Under the pieces are notes generated by a model. The model was not told the DNA's origin and searched no databases. It saw nothing but the letters and a program-made list of their open reading frames with translations. From Nocardia beijingensis NBRC 16342 (GTDB lineage: Bacteria > Actinomycetota > Actinomycetes > Mycobacteriales > Mycobacteriaceae): a DNA stretch of 64,000 bases. Position 1 is the stretch's first letter; each line of letters starts with the position of its first letter. The stretch is from NCBI RefSeq assembly GCF_001612785.1, contig NZ_BDBC01000063.1, positions 1 to 64,000 of the forward strand, in the 5' to 3' direction. Shown piece after piece: positions 53,469 to 61,921 of the stretch. A program made the translations under genes and the position numbers.

Positions 53469-53993
53469 ATGAGCGACCCGCCAGTCATCGTCGACCGGGC
53501 CGGGCTGTGGGACGCGGAAGCGCTCAGTGACGTGGCGGCGGCCACTTTTCCGCTCGCGTGCCCGCCCGGGGCGACGCCCGACGACATCGACATCTTCATC
53601 GGCGAGGTGCTGTCGGGCGAGCGCTTCGGCGAATATCTGAGCGATCCGGCCCGGATCGTGCTCAAGGCGGTGGTGGACCACGACATCGTCGGTTACGCGA
53701 TGCTGGTCACGGGCGGCCCGGCGCCTGCGGCCGGGCCGCAGCCGCTGGTGGAGATCAGCAAGATGTACGTGCTGCCCGGCCATCACGGCAGCGGAGTGTC
53801 CACCGCACTGATGAACGCCGCGCTGGACCGGGCGCGCGCCGAGGGGTATGCGGGCGTCTGGCTCGGGGTCAACCAGGAGAACGTCCGCGCTCGGCGCTTC
53901 TACGCCAAACACGGTTTCACCGAGGTCGGCACCAGGACCTTCACCGTCGGCAGCCAGGTGCATCACGACTACGTGCTGCGGCTGGTCTTCTAG
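53469..53993 (+). CDS. GNAT family N-acetyltransferase
   Basis: 174 residues with the GNAT acetyl-CoA-binding loop near PGHHGSGVSTALM (Q/R-x2-G-x-G/A-like) and a C-terminal NVRARRFYAKHGFTEVGTRTF. The gene end overlaps the convergent hydrolase stop by four bases. Substrate unknown. Confidence 0.88.
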   Translation: MSDPPVIVDRAGLWDAEALSDVAAATFPLACPPGATPDDIDIFIGEVLSGERFGEYLSDPARIVLKAVVDHDIVGYAMLVTGGPAPAAGPQPLVEISKMYVLPGHHGSGVSTALMNAALDRARAEGYAGVWLGVNQENVRARRFYAKHGFTEVGTRTFTVGSQVHHDYVLRLVF

Positions 53994-54742
53994 CGCAGGA
54001 AGTCGACGAGAGCGGTGTGGAACGCGGGATTCACCACCGCCATCAGGTGATCGCCCGGCACGACGGCGAGCGCGCCGTTGGGCAGGGCGGCGGCGAGTCG
54101 CTCCGGTTCGGCGGCGAACGGGTCGTCCTCGCCCGCCAGCACCAGCGCGGGCACGGTGATGTCCGCCAGCGTCTCGATGGGACGATCGTCCAGGCCGGTC
54201 GCCACCGCGTGGATGGCTTCCACGTCGGCATGCACCGCGTCGGCGAGCACCCGGAACATCTTCGCCGTCGGCGAAGCGCCCGCACCGTCGCCGGTCATCG
54301 CGGCCTGCAGATCGGGCAGGTCGATCACGCGGCGATCGACGCCGCCGCAGTCGAGCACACCCGACCCGATGCCGCCGACGGCCAGCCGCCGCACCCGCTG
54401 ATCGGCCGCGGCCACCAGCAGCGAGATCACCCCGCCCATCGAGTACCCGACCTGCGCGACTTCCTCGAAGCCCAGCTCGTCGTAGAGGGCGCGCACATCG
54501 CGGGCCATGGCCTGCCACGAATACTTCGCCGCGTCGTGCGGCTTGCCGGAACGGCCGTGGCCGCGCGCGTCCAGCGACACCACAGTGTGCCCGGCGGACT
54601 GCAGGGCGGCGACCACCCCGGTGCTCATCCAGTTCGCGTTGGTGTCCGCGACCACCCCGTGCTGCAGGACGACCGGGACGCCCTCGCCCTCCCAGACCCG
54701 GTAATTGAGTTCCAGGCCGTCCCATGTCTCAAACTTCGCCAT
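53990..54742 (-). CDS. Alpha/beta hydrolase
   Basis: 250-residue alpha/beta-fold hydrolase with oxyanion-side VLQHG, the nucleophile elbow GYSMGG (Ser near 98), a DDPFAAEPERLA acid segment and the late GDHL with the catalytic His. Triad appears complete. ATG 54742. Convergent with the GNAT gene. Confidence 0.9.
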   Translation of the reverse strand: MAKFETWDGLELNYRVWEGEGVPVVLQHGVVADTNANWMSTGVVAALQSAGHTVVSLDARGHGRSGKPHDAAKYSWQAMARDVRALYDELGFEEVAQVGYSMGGVISLLVAAADQRVRRLAVGGIGSGVLDCGGVDRRVIDLPDLQAAMTGDGAGASPTAKMFRVLADAVHADVEAIHAVATGLDDRPIETLADITVPALVLAGEDDPFAAEPERLAAALPNGALAVVPGDHLMAVVNPAFHTALVDFLR

Positions 54743-54808
54743 GCCGGGATCGTAATGCACGGCGCGGCCCCGGACCGCCGAAGCGGACATTCGGTGCGGA
54801 CGCCGCGC

Positions 54809-55591
54809 TCAGCCCAGCAGGCGTGCCCGCAAGGCGGCGATATCGCCGTCGGTGAGCCCGAGGCCGTCCCGGACATAGGCGTCGAAACTTCCGTAGCTCC
54901 GGTTCACCTGGTCGAAGGCGGCATCGAGCCAGGAACCCTGGACGCCGTTGAGCGGGTCGTTCTCGCTCGCCTGGCGAAAACGATTGGACAGCAGATAGTC
55001 CTCGGTGACCGTGGCTCGATCGACGCCGAGCAGCGTGAGCAGCACGGCGGCCGTCCAGCCGGTGCGGTCCTTGCCCGCGGTGCAGTGGAACAGCACCGCG
55101 CCGTCGGCGCCGGCGATGTCGCGCAGCACCGAAGCGAACGCCTCGTTCGCGCCGGGTGCGGTGATGAACGCGCGATAGAGCCCGTCGCCTCCGGTGAGCG
55201 TGGTGGCGACGACCTCCGGCGGAGCCTGGCCGATCACATCGGCCCAGTGCGCCGTCGCGCCGGCGGGCACCCGGTCCGGCCCGAGCGCGCGTTCGTAGAC
55301 CGTGCGCAGGTCGTGCACGGAGCGCACCCGGCGGTCGGTCAGCGCGGCCAGATCCTCCGGCGTCGCGTTGTTCAGCTGTCCGGTCCGATACACCAGACCG
55401 GTGCGCACGGTCCTGCCGTCGGTGGTGCGATACCCGCCGATGTCCCTGGCATTCTGCACCCCTTGCAGGTGCAGTGAGGGATCGACGACGACGGCCGCGG
55501 GCGGGTCGGCCTGCGCTATGGCGGCTACCGGCCCGAAGGCGACCGCCAAACCGGCCGCCATCGCGACCGGGGCGCGGAAACGAGTGACCAT
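54809..55591 (-). CDS. Secreted tyrosine phosphatase (MptpB/PtpB-like)
   Basis: 260 residues with an N-terminal signal peptide (AAGLAVAFGPVAAIAQA, cleavage after QADP region), NARDIGGYRTTDGRTVR and the PTP P-loop HCTAGKDRTGW (Cx5R, Cys near 155). Belongs to the tyrosine/serine phosphatase family that includes the mycobacterial virulence phosphatase PtpB (M. tuberculosis MptpB). ATG 55591. Secreted dephosphorylation of protein or phosphoinositide is the family role; here it is a predicted exported enzyme. Confidence 0.88.
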   Translation of the reverse strand: MVTRFRAPVAMAAGLAVAFGPVAAIAQADPPAAVVVDPSLHLQGVQNARDIGGYRTTDGRTVRTGLVYRTGQLNNATPEDLAALTDRRVRSVHDLRTVYERALGPDRVPAGATAHWADVIGQAPPEVVATTLTGGDGLYRAFITAPGANEAFASVLRDIAGADGAVLFHCTAGKDRTGWTAAVLLTLLGVDRATVTEDYLLSNRFRQASENDPLNGVQGSWLDAAFDQVNRSYGSFDAYVRDGLGLTDGDIAALRARLLG

Positions 55592-55653
55592 TCGGCTGCT
55601 CCTGTCATCGGGACTGCACGGCTCGCCTACTCTCCTAGGCCGGGCCGGCCTCG

Positions 55654-56670
55654 CTAGGCCGCGACCTCGAAGCGCGACAGCGCGAGCAAGCGGGAGATGG
55701 CCCGCAGATACTTCTTGCGGTAGCCGCCCTCGAGCATCTCGGCGGAGAAGATCTCGTCGAGCTTCGCGCCGGACACCGTCACCGGCACGCTCGCGTCGTA
55801 GAGCCGGTCGGCCAGCACCACGATGCGCAACGCCACGGCCTGATCGGTGACCGGATGGACGCCGGAGACGAACACCGACGAGACCCCGGCGATGAGCGCG
55901 CCGTACTTCGACGGATGCAAGGTGCTGAGGTGCTGCAACAGGGCGTCGAACTCGTCGAGCGTCGAACCCGGTGTGCTCGCCGCTCGTTCGGCCAGCACCT
56001 CGGGGGCGGTCGGCTCCGGCGCCGGCGGCAGGTCGCGGTGGCGGTAGTCCGGACCGTCCACGCGCACCGCCTCGAAGATGGCGCCCAGCTTCTTGATCTC
56101 GCGCATGAAATCCTGTGCGGCGAAACGCCCTTCGCCGAGCTGTCCCGGCAACGTGTTCGACGTGGCCGCGATGGAGACACCGGCCGCGGACAATTCGGTC
56201 AGCAGGCGCGAGACCAGCATGGTGTCGCCGGGATCGTCGAGCTCGAACTCGTCGATGCACAGCACGCTGTTGCCCGACAGCCGCTCCAGGGCGTTGGCGA
56301 AGCCGAGCGCGCCGACCAAGTTGGTCAGCTCGCCGAACGTGCCGAACGACTTGGGCGCGGGCGAGCTGTGGAAGATCGAGGCCAGCAAGTGGGTCTTACC
56401 GACGCCGAACCCGCCGTCCAGGTACAGGCCCGCCCCGCTGACCTGTTTCTTCTTGCCGAACAGGCTCTTCTTGTGCGCGGCCTTGCTGATCTTGGCGACC
56501 TGTCCGGCGAACTCCTCGGCCTTGGTCACCGCGGCGGCCTGGCTCGGTTCCTTCGGATCGGGAATGTAGGAGGCGAAGCTCACCTCGTCGAACATGGGCG
56601 GCGGCACCATCTGGGCGACGAGCTGATCGGCCGGGACCTCCGGGTGACGATCGACGAGGCGTTCTTGCAT
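55654..56670 (-). CDS. zapE: Cell division protein ZapE (AFG1-like ATPase)
   Basis: 338-residue AAA-type ATPase with Walker A GGFGVGKTH (near 87), Walker B LCIDEFEL, and the AFG1 region TSNTLPGQLGEGRF. Related to ZapE, which modulates FtsZ in E. coli. The mycobacterial orthologue is Rv2670c, which lies next to the RibD-domain gene as here. ATG 56670; the divergent ribD-like gene starts 36 bases away. Confidence 0.92.
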   Translation of the reverse strand: MQERLVDRHPEVPADQLVAQMVPPPMFDEVSFASYIPDPKEPSQAAAVTKAEEFAGQVAKISKAAHKKSLFGKKKQVSGAGLYLDGGFGVGKTHLLASIFHSSPAPKSFGTFGELTNLVGALGFANALERLSGNSVLCIDEFELDDPGDTMLVSRLLTELSAAGVSIAATSNTLPGQLGEGRFAAQDFMREIKKLGAIFEAVRVDGPDYRHRDLPPAPEPTAPEVLAERAASTPGSTLDEFDALLQHLSTLHPSKYGALIAGVSSVFVSGVHPVTDQAVALRIVVLADRLYDASVPVTVSGAKLDEIFSAEMLEGGYRKKYLRAISRLLALSRFEVAA

Positions 56671-56705
56671 GGACGAAGCCTAGAGACGTGGTGAGATCTG
56701 ATTTC

Positions 56706-57467
56706 ATGCAGCGTAGCCAGAATGCGATCCAGCTCACAGGACTCGGCCCCGACGACCTCGCGCGAATGTACGCCTTCCCCGCCGCGCTCGACGCGCCTTA
56801 CGTCAGGGCCAATTTCGTCTCGAGCATCGACGGGGCCGCCACCAGCGGCAACCTGACCGAAGGGCTCGGCACGCCCGCCGACCGGACGGTGTTCATGTTG
56901 CTGCGCGAACTCGCGGAGGTGATCGTGGTCGGCGCGGGCACGGCGCGCGCGGAGAACTACGGCGGGGCGCGCACCGACCCGGCGCGGCGCCGCGCGTTCC
57001 ACGAGCGCGGGATCGGCGGGCATCCCGACGGCGCGCCGCCGCCGATCGCCGTGGTGACCGCGAGCGCGGCGATCGACCCCGGCGCGCGCCTGTTCACCGA
57101 TACCAGGGTGCCGCCGCTGATCATCACCACGGCCACCGCGCCCGCCGACCGCAAGCAGCTGTTGGCGGACGCGGGCGCCGAGGTGATCGAAGCGGGTGAC
57201 ATCGCGGTGACACCGGCGGGCCTGCTGCGGGTGCTCGCCGAGCGCGGCCTGCTGCGGGTGCTCACCGAGGGCGGGCCGCACCTGTTCGGCGAACTGCTGG
57301 AGGCCGACGTGGTCGACGAACTGTGCCTGACCACCGCGCCGCTGCTGGTCGGCGGCGCCGCGCGGCGAATCTCGCTGTCGGCGCACGAGTTCCGCGTCCG
57401 CATGACGCGCGCGCACGTGCTGCTGGACGACGACGGCACGATGCTCACCCGATGGGCCCGTCGATGA
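56706..57467 (+). CDS. RibD C-terminal domain protein (Rv2671-like reductase)
   Basis: 253 residues in the dihydrofolate reductase-like RibD-C fold with VRANFVSSIDGAATSG, VIVVGAGTARAENYGGA and LTEGGPHLFGELLEADVVDE. The M. tuberculosis orthologue Rv2671 can replace dihydrofolate reductase activity, a link to para-aminosalicylate resistance. ATG 56706 is preferred; two GTG codons precede it in frame. Confidence 0.9.
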   Translation: MQRSQNAIQLTGLGPDDLARMYAFPAALDAPYVRANFVSSIDGAATSGNLTEGLGTPADRTVFMLLRELAEVIVVGAGTARAENYGGARTDPARRRAFHERGIGGHPDGAPPPIAVVTASAAIDPGARLFTDTRVPPLIITTATAPADRKQLLADAGAEVIEAGDIAVTPAGLLRVLAERGLLRVLTEGGPHLFGELLEADVVDELCLTTAPLLVGGAARRISLSAHEFRVRMTRAHVLLDDDGTMLTRWARR

Positions 57468-57498
57468 AAGAACCGCCCGAACCTGGCAGGCTGTAGCA

Positions 57499-59055
57499 AT
57501 GCGCTGGACTCGGGCCGCCGTGCTTGCCGCCACCCTCTCGATCGTGACCGCGGGTTGCGGCGCGGGACCGTCGGATCGTCCCGGTGTCGCGGTGCAGCGC
57601 CCTCCGGTCGCGGGCACCGCGACCACCTCCGCCGCGCCCGCTCCCCCGCCGAACGCCGAACTGCCCAGAACCGACCTCAGCTGGCACGAGTGCACCCAGC
57701 CCACCTTGGATCAGCTCGGGCTCGGCCCAGCGCCCGCCGGGTTGGTGCTCGACTGCGCCGAGTACTCCACCCCGATCGACTCGACGGGCGCGGTGCTCGG
57801 CAGCTTCCGCGCGGGCGCGTTGCGGGCCAGGCTGGCGCAGACCCCGGCCGACGCGCCGCCGCTGGTGCTCACCTCGGGTTCGGATCGGTCCTCCTCCGCC
57901 ACCCTGGCGGGGTTGGCCGCAGGCCCGGCCTCCGCCCTGCTGGCCGCCCGCCCGATCGTCGCGGTGGACCGGCGCGGCATCGGCAGCTCGCAGCCGATCG
58001 ACTGCCTGCCGCCGGACATCCGCCGCGGCCTGGCCGACAACGCCCAGTCCGGGCCCGGCGCGGGCGACCCGGTGGCGCGGATGACAAAGCTGAGCCAGGA
58101 CGGCACCATCGCCTGCCGCGATTTCCTGCAGCCCTACGAAGGCACCTTCGACGCGCCGCACGCCGCCGACGACATCGAGCAATTGCGCAGGCAGTGGCAG
58201 GTGGACCACATCGCGCTGCTCGGCACGGGCAACGGCGCGAAGGTCGCGCTCAGCTACGCCCGCAAGTACGGCGACCACGTCGCACGGCTGGTGCTCGACT
58301 CCCCCGAGCCGGTCGGCACCGACGCCGTGACGCGCGCCGAACAGGCCGTGCAGGGCGCCGAGGCCGCGCTGACGGCGTTCGCACAACGGTGCGTCGGCGT
58401 CGGGTGCTCGCTCGGGGCCGATCCGCGCGCCGCCGTCACCGATCTGGTGAACCGGGCCGCGACCGGCGAGTTGGGCGACATCTCGGCGAACGCGCTGCTG
58501 ACCGCGGTGTCGGGTTTCCTCGGCAGCCCGCGCGCCGACCAGGCCACCAGGGTCACCGAGCTGTCCGACGCGCTGGCCGCGGCCGGACGCGGCGACCGCG
58601 GACCGCTGAACAACCTGATCCGGCGGGAGGCGGTGGCCACAGAGAGCGACGGCCAGTTCGTCAACCGGTGCACCGACACGCAACTGCCGCCGACGCCGGA
58701 CAAAGCCAACGAACTCGCGCGCACATGGGCGGGCAAGTACCCCGTCTTCGGCAAGGCCGCGGCCATCGCGCTGATGGAATGCGCGGCCTGGCCGGTGTCG
58801 ACCCCGCCGGCGCTGCCGGAGAAGGTGGGTATCCCGGTGCTCGTGCTCGGCGGGGTCGCCGATCCGGTCGTCGGCAACGGCGGCCAGTCGTCGGTGACCG
58901 GCGCGATCGGTTCGGCGGGCGCCAGGCACGCCGCGCTGTCCTGGCAGGGCTTCGGGCATCCGGTGTCCACGCATTCCGGCTGCGCGCAGCGGGCGGTGCT
59001 CGACTACCTGAAGGACGGCAAACTTCCCGCAGACGGCACCGCCTGCCCGGCCTAG
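57499..59055 (+). CDS. Lipoprotein hydrolase of the TAP-like family (Rv2672-like), nucleophile position altered
   Basis: 518 residues with a lipoprotein signal (ATLSIVTAGC, lipid Cys near 20), an alpha/beta hydrolase core (VLTSGSDR, VAVDRRGIGSSQPIDCLPPD is trimmed) and C-terminal TAP-like domain ending GFGHPVSTHSGCAQRAV with a candidate His. The strand-turn after beta 5 reads LLGTGNGAKVALSYA, so the usual Ser of GxSxG is Gly here. Orthologue of Rv2672 by position between the RibD-like gene and aftC. Activity is doubtful. Confidence 0.85.
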   Translation: MRWTRAAVLAATLSIVTAGCGAGPSDRPGVAVQRPPVAGTATTSAAPAPPPNAELPRTDLSWHECTQPTLDQLGLGPAPAGLVLDCAEYSTPIDSTGAVLGSFRAGALRARLAQTPADAPPLVLTSGSDRSSSATLAGLAAGPASALLAARPIVAVDRRGIGSSQPIDCLPPDIRRGLADNAQSGPGAGDPVARMTKLSQDGTIACRDFLQPYEGTFDAPHAADDIEQLRRQWQVDHIALLGTGNGAKVALSYARKYGDHVARLVLDSPEPVGTDAVTRAEQAVQGAEAALTAFAQRCVGVGCSLGADPRAAVTDLVNRAATGELGDISANALLTAVSGFLGSPRADQATRVTELSDALAAAGRGDRGPLNNLIRREAVATESDGQFVNRCTDTQLPPTPDKANELARTWAGKYPVFGKAAAIALMECAAWPVSTPPALPEKVGIPVLVLGGVADPVVGNGGQSSVTGAIGSAGARHAALSWQGFGHPVSTHSGCAQRAVLDYLKDGKLPADGTACPA

Positions 59056-59121
59056 CCCGGCGGGAAGAGCCCATGGAGCGGCGCGTCGGGCAGGTCCGGC
59101 CAACCACCGGTAACCCGTCCG

Positions 59122-60471
59122 GTGTACCGTGCCCCAGTGTTCCTTCGACAGCTCGAGCCCAGGACCGCTCGCACCACCGCCGAGGTGATCAAGTTCGCAC
59201 TCTGGCCGCTGGCGGTCATGACCGTGCTGAACCGGGTTTTCATCAAGGCTGTCAACGGCTTCATCACCGACGACTACAAGCCGGTCTACCAGGCGTCCTT
59301 CGACTTCCTGAACGGACGGCCGGTCTACACCGCGAACTTCGACTCGGTGGACCCGCACTACCTGTACCCGCCCAGCGGCACCCTGCTGATCGCGCCGATC
59401 GCGGCCATCGACTACGAGAAGTCGCGCTGGCTGTTCATCGCACTGAACGCGATCGCGATCCTCATCGCCTGGTACCTGTTGCTGCGGCTGTTCCGGTACA
59501 CGCTCAGTTCGGTCGCCGCGCCCGCGCTGTTGCTGGCGATGTTCTCGTCCGAGACCGTGATCAACACACTGGTGTTCACCAACGTCAACGGCTGCGTGCT
59601 GCTGGCCGAGCTGATCTTCATCCACCTGCTGCTGAAGCGCCGCGACCTGTGGGCCGGCGCCGCGCTGGGATTGAGTATCGCGGTCAAACCGACGCTGGCT
59701 CCGTTGCTGTTGATCGCCCTCGCGCGCGGGCAGTGGAAAGTCTTCGTGACCGCGCTCGGCGTGCCGCTGGCGATGAACGCGATCGCCTGGCCGCTGGTGA
59801 AGGACCCGGAGAAGTTCATCACCCGCACCCTGCCCTACCTCTTCGAATCCCGCGACTACTTCAACAGCGCGATCGTCGGCAACGGCGAGTACTACGGCCT
59901 GCCGCCGTGGCTGACCTGGGGCATGCGCGTGACGCTCGGCGTGCTCGTGCTGATCTCGCTGTGGCTGCTGTACCGCTACTACCGCGAGGACGAGCTGTTC
60001 TTCGTCTGCACCGCCTCCGGCGTGCTGCTGACGGCCTTCTTCCTGCTCAGCTCGCTGGGGCAGATGTACTACTCGATGATGCTGTTCCCATTCCTGATGA
60101 CCGTGGTGCTGCGCAATTCGGTGCTGCGCAACTGGCCTGCCTGGCTGGGTATATTCGGGTTCATGAGCTACGACAAGTGGCTGTCGGACCGCTGGCAGCA
60201 CATCGGCCGCAACCTGGAGTACCTGCGCATCACCTTCGGCTGGGGCCTGCTGCTCATCGTCGTGTTCTGCGTGCTCGGCGAACGCTATCTGGCCGCACGG
60301 CGGCAAGGCAGGCTCCCGTTCGGGATCGATCCCGCGTGGATGAGCTCCGCGCCTGATCCCCGTGGCGAACAACCGCAGCCGCCGGTCACCGCGACCAAGA
60401 CGGCCGAGACCCCCAGGCCACACAACGGTTCGGAGCCGGCGGAGCAGGATCGTATTAGCGTGGAGCCATGA
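59122..60471 (+). CDS. aftC: Arabinofuranosyltransferase AftC
   Basis: Polytopic GT-C glycosyltransferase that adds branching alpha-1,3-arabinose to arabinogalactan and LAM. 449 residues with about 10 membrane helices, an extracytoplasmic acidic pair near FITDDYKPVYQASFD (DDX motif) and the LSSLGQMYYSMM segment. The C-terminal 60 residues are a soluble Pro/Glu-rich tail. GTG 59122 is one of two possible starts (GTG 59137). Its stop overlaps the msrB ATG by four bases. Position equals Rv2673. Confidence 0.93.
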   Translation: MYRAPVFLRQLEPRTARTTAEVIKFALWPLAVMTVLNRVFIKAVNGFITDDYKPVYQASFDFLNGRPVYTANFDSVDPHYLYPPSGTLLIAPIAAIDYEKSRWLFIALNAIAILIAWYLLLRLFRYTLSSVAAPALLLAMFSSETVINTLVFTNVNGCVLLAELIFIHLLLKRRDLWAGAALGLSIAVKPTLAPLLLIALARGQWKVFVTALGVPLAMNAIAWPLVKDPEKFITRTLPYLFESRDYFNSAIVGNGEYYGLPPWLTWGMRVTLGVLVLISLWLLYRYYREDELFFVCTASGVLLTAFFLLSSLGQMYYSMMLFPFLMTVVLRNSVLRNWPAWLGIFGFMSYDKWLSDRWQHIGRNLEYLRITFGWGLLLIVVFCVLGERYLAARRQGRLPFGIDPAWMSSAPDPRGEQPQPPVTATKTAETPRPHNGSEPAEQDRISVEP

Positions 60472-60911
60472 GTTCCGAAGCCGATACGTCCCTGCCCGCG
60501 CCGCGCATCCAGCTCTCGCCGCAGGAATGGCGATCGAAGCTGAACCCCGAGGAATACGCGGTGCTGCGCGAGGCCGCCACCGAGCGGCCGTTCACCGGCG
60601 AGTACACCGACACCAAGACCGAAGGCGTCTACGTGTGCCGGGCCTGCGGCACCGAACTGTTCCGCAGCAGCGAGAAGTTCGACTCGCACTGCGGCTGGCC
60701 GTCGTTCTTCGATCCGGCGGCGTCCGACGCGGTGATCCTCCGCTCGGACGACTCGCTCGGCATGCACCGCGTCGAAGTGCTGTGCGCGAATTGCCACAGC
60801 CACCTCGGCCACGTGTTCGAGGGCGAGGGGTACAACACGCCCACCGACAAGCGCTACTGCATCAACTCCATCGCCCTGCGACTGCACCCCTCGGACAGCG
60901 CAGCGGAGTAA
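60468..60911 (+). CDS. msrB: Peptide-methionine (R)-S-oxide reductase MsrB
   Basis: Repairs methionine-R-sulfoxide with thioredoxin. 147 residues with the zinc sites CRACG and CANC, SHCGWPSF and the catalytic Cys in RYCINS (near 127). ATG 60468 overlaps aftC, as Rv2673-Rv2674. Confidence 0.96.
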   Translation: MSSEADTSLPAPRIQLSPQEWRSKLNPEEYAVLREAATERPFTGEYTDTKTEGVYVCRACGTELFRSSEKFDSHCGWPSFFDPAASDAVILRSDDSLGMHRVEVLCANCHSHLGHVFEGEGYNTPTDKRYCINSIALRLHPSDSAAE

Positions 60912-61008
60912 CCAGCCCGACGCTCACCGGCAGCGTACGAAGCCCCGGCGCTCGGCGCATGCCCCGAAATCTCTGGGCAAGCGTTCGCCGGCACCGGGGT
61001 GGTGAGCG

Positions 61009-61704
61009 TCAGGGCAGGGCGGCGATCAGCTTCTCGATCTCCACGCGGGCGCCGGTGAAGAACGGGATCTCTTCGCGCACGTGCCTGCGGGCGTCGGTGG
61101 CCCGCAGGTCGCGCATCAAATCGACGATCCGATGCAATTCCGGCGCCTCGAAAGCAAGAATCCACTCGTAGTCGCCGAGCGCGAACGAGCTGACGGTGTT
61201 CGCCCGCACATCCGGGTAGCCGCGCGCCGCCTTGCCGTGCTCGGCCAGCATCCGGCGGCGCTCGTCGTCGGGCAGCAGATACCACTCGTAGGACCGGACG
61301 AACGGGTACACGCAGATGTAGGCGCCCGGCTCCTCACCGGCCAGGAACGCCGGGATGTGGCTCTTGTTGAACTCGGCGGGACGGTGCAGCGCCACGTTGC
61401 TCCATACCGGCGCACTGGCCCGGCCCAGCTCGGTGGTGCGGCGGAAGTCGGCGTAGGCGGCTTGCAGGTCCTCGACGCGCTCGGCGTGCGTCCAGATCAT
61501 GAAGTCGGCGTCGGCGCGCATTCCGGCGACGTCGTAGACGCCGCGGACCACGACGTCGCGGTCGGCGAGACCGTCGAAGAACGCTTTGGCCTCCTTGGTC
61601 GCCGCGTCCCGGTCCTCGCCCAGCACTCCTGGTTGCACCTGGAAGACCGAGAACATCAGGTAGCGGATGGTGGAGTTGAGAGCTTGATAGTCGAGTCGCG
61701 CCAT
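61009..61704 (-). CDS. hemQ: Coproheme decarboxylase HemQ (chlorite dismutase-like)
   Basis: Oxidatively decarboxylates Fe-coproporphyrin III to heme b in the coproporphyrin-dependent heme route of actinobacteria. 231 residues with RYLMFSVFQV at the start, the catalytic Tyr region VYPFVRSYEWYLL and the FNKSHIPAFL segment near the heme-ligand His. ATG 61704. Near hemY and hemE as Rv2676c-Rv2678c. Confidence 0.94.
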   Translation of the reverse strand: MARLDYQALNSTIRYLMFSVFQVQPGVLGEDRDAATKEAKAFFDGLADRDVVVRGVYDVAGMRADADFMIWTHAERVEDLQAAYADFRRTTELGRASAPVWSNVALHRPAEFNKSHIPAFLAGEEPGAYICVYPFVRSYEWYLLPDDERRRMLAEHGKAARGYPDVRANTVSSFALGDYEWILAFEAPELHRIVDLMRDLRATDARRHVREEIPFFTGARVEIEKLIAALP

Positions 61705-61708
61705 AGCA

Positions 61709-61918
61709 CTATCGTGCCACTCGCTCGGGAGCGCCCGCGTCGCCGGGCGTGAACTGCTCGATGTGCACGCGGCCGTCGGGGACGCCGAGGGCGCGCAGTC
61801 GCCGTCGCATGTCGCGCAGGAACACGGTCGGGCCGCAGACGTCGGCGTCCTCGGGCATGGCCCGCACCGACAGGTCGGCCCGGCCGTACCGAGCGAAGAA
61901 CCACACGGCCGGGCGCAT
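61709..61918 (-). pseudogene. Remnant of a ferredoxin/NAD(P)H oxidoreductase C-terminus
   Basis: A 69-residue frame ending VHIEQFTPGDAGAPERVAR with ADVCGPTVFLRDMRRRLRALG, matching the terminal NAD-binding part (CGP...FLxxMxxxLxxxG...IHxE) of ferredoxin- or flavohaemoprotein-type reductases. It starts at ATG 61918, three bases after the hemY stop, and ends four bases before hemQ. No upstream part is present, so it is probably a decayed gene or relict fused in the hem operon; it may still be translated. Confidence 0.6.
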
Positions 61919-61921
61919 CGG

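Noticed and set aside
57555..60356. Very long open frame on the plus strand opposite or within hydrolase and aftC
   Set aside because: Arg/Ala/Gly-rich translation without family resemblance, in a shifted frame of two well-supported genes. Such long shadow frames are normal at this GC content.
57445..60423. Long minus-strand frame across hydrolase and aftC
   Set aside because: Antisense shadow of the plus-strand hydrolase and aftC genes; low-complexity translation rich in Arg, Gln and Gly.
60919..61010. 10-bp inverted repeat between msrB and hemQ
   Set aside because: The arms are 72 nt apart, so a stable terminator hairpin is unlikely, and one arm overlaps the hemQ stop.
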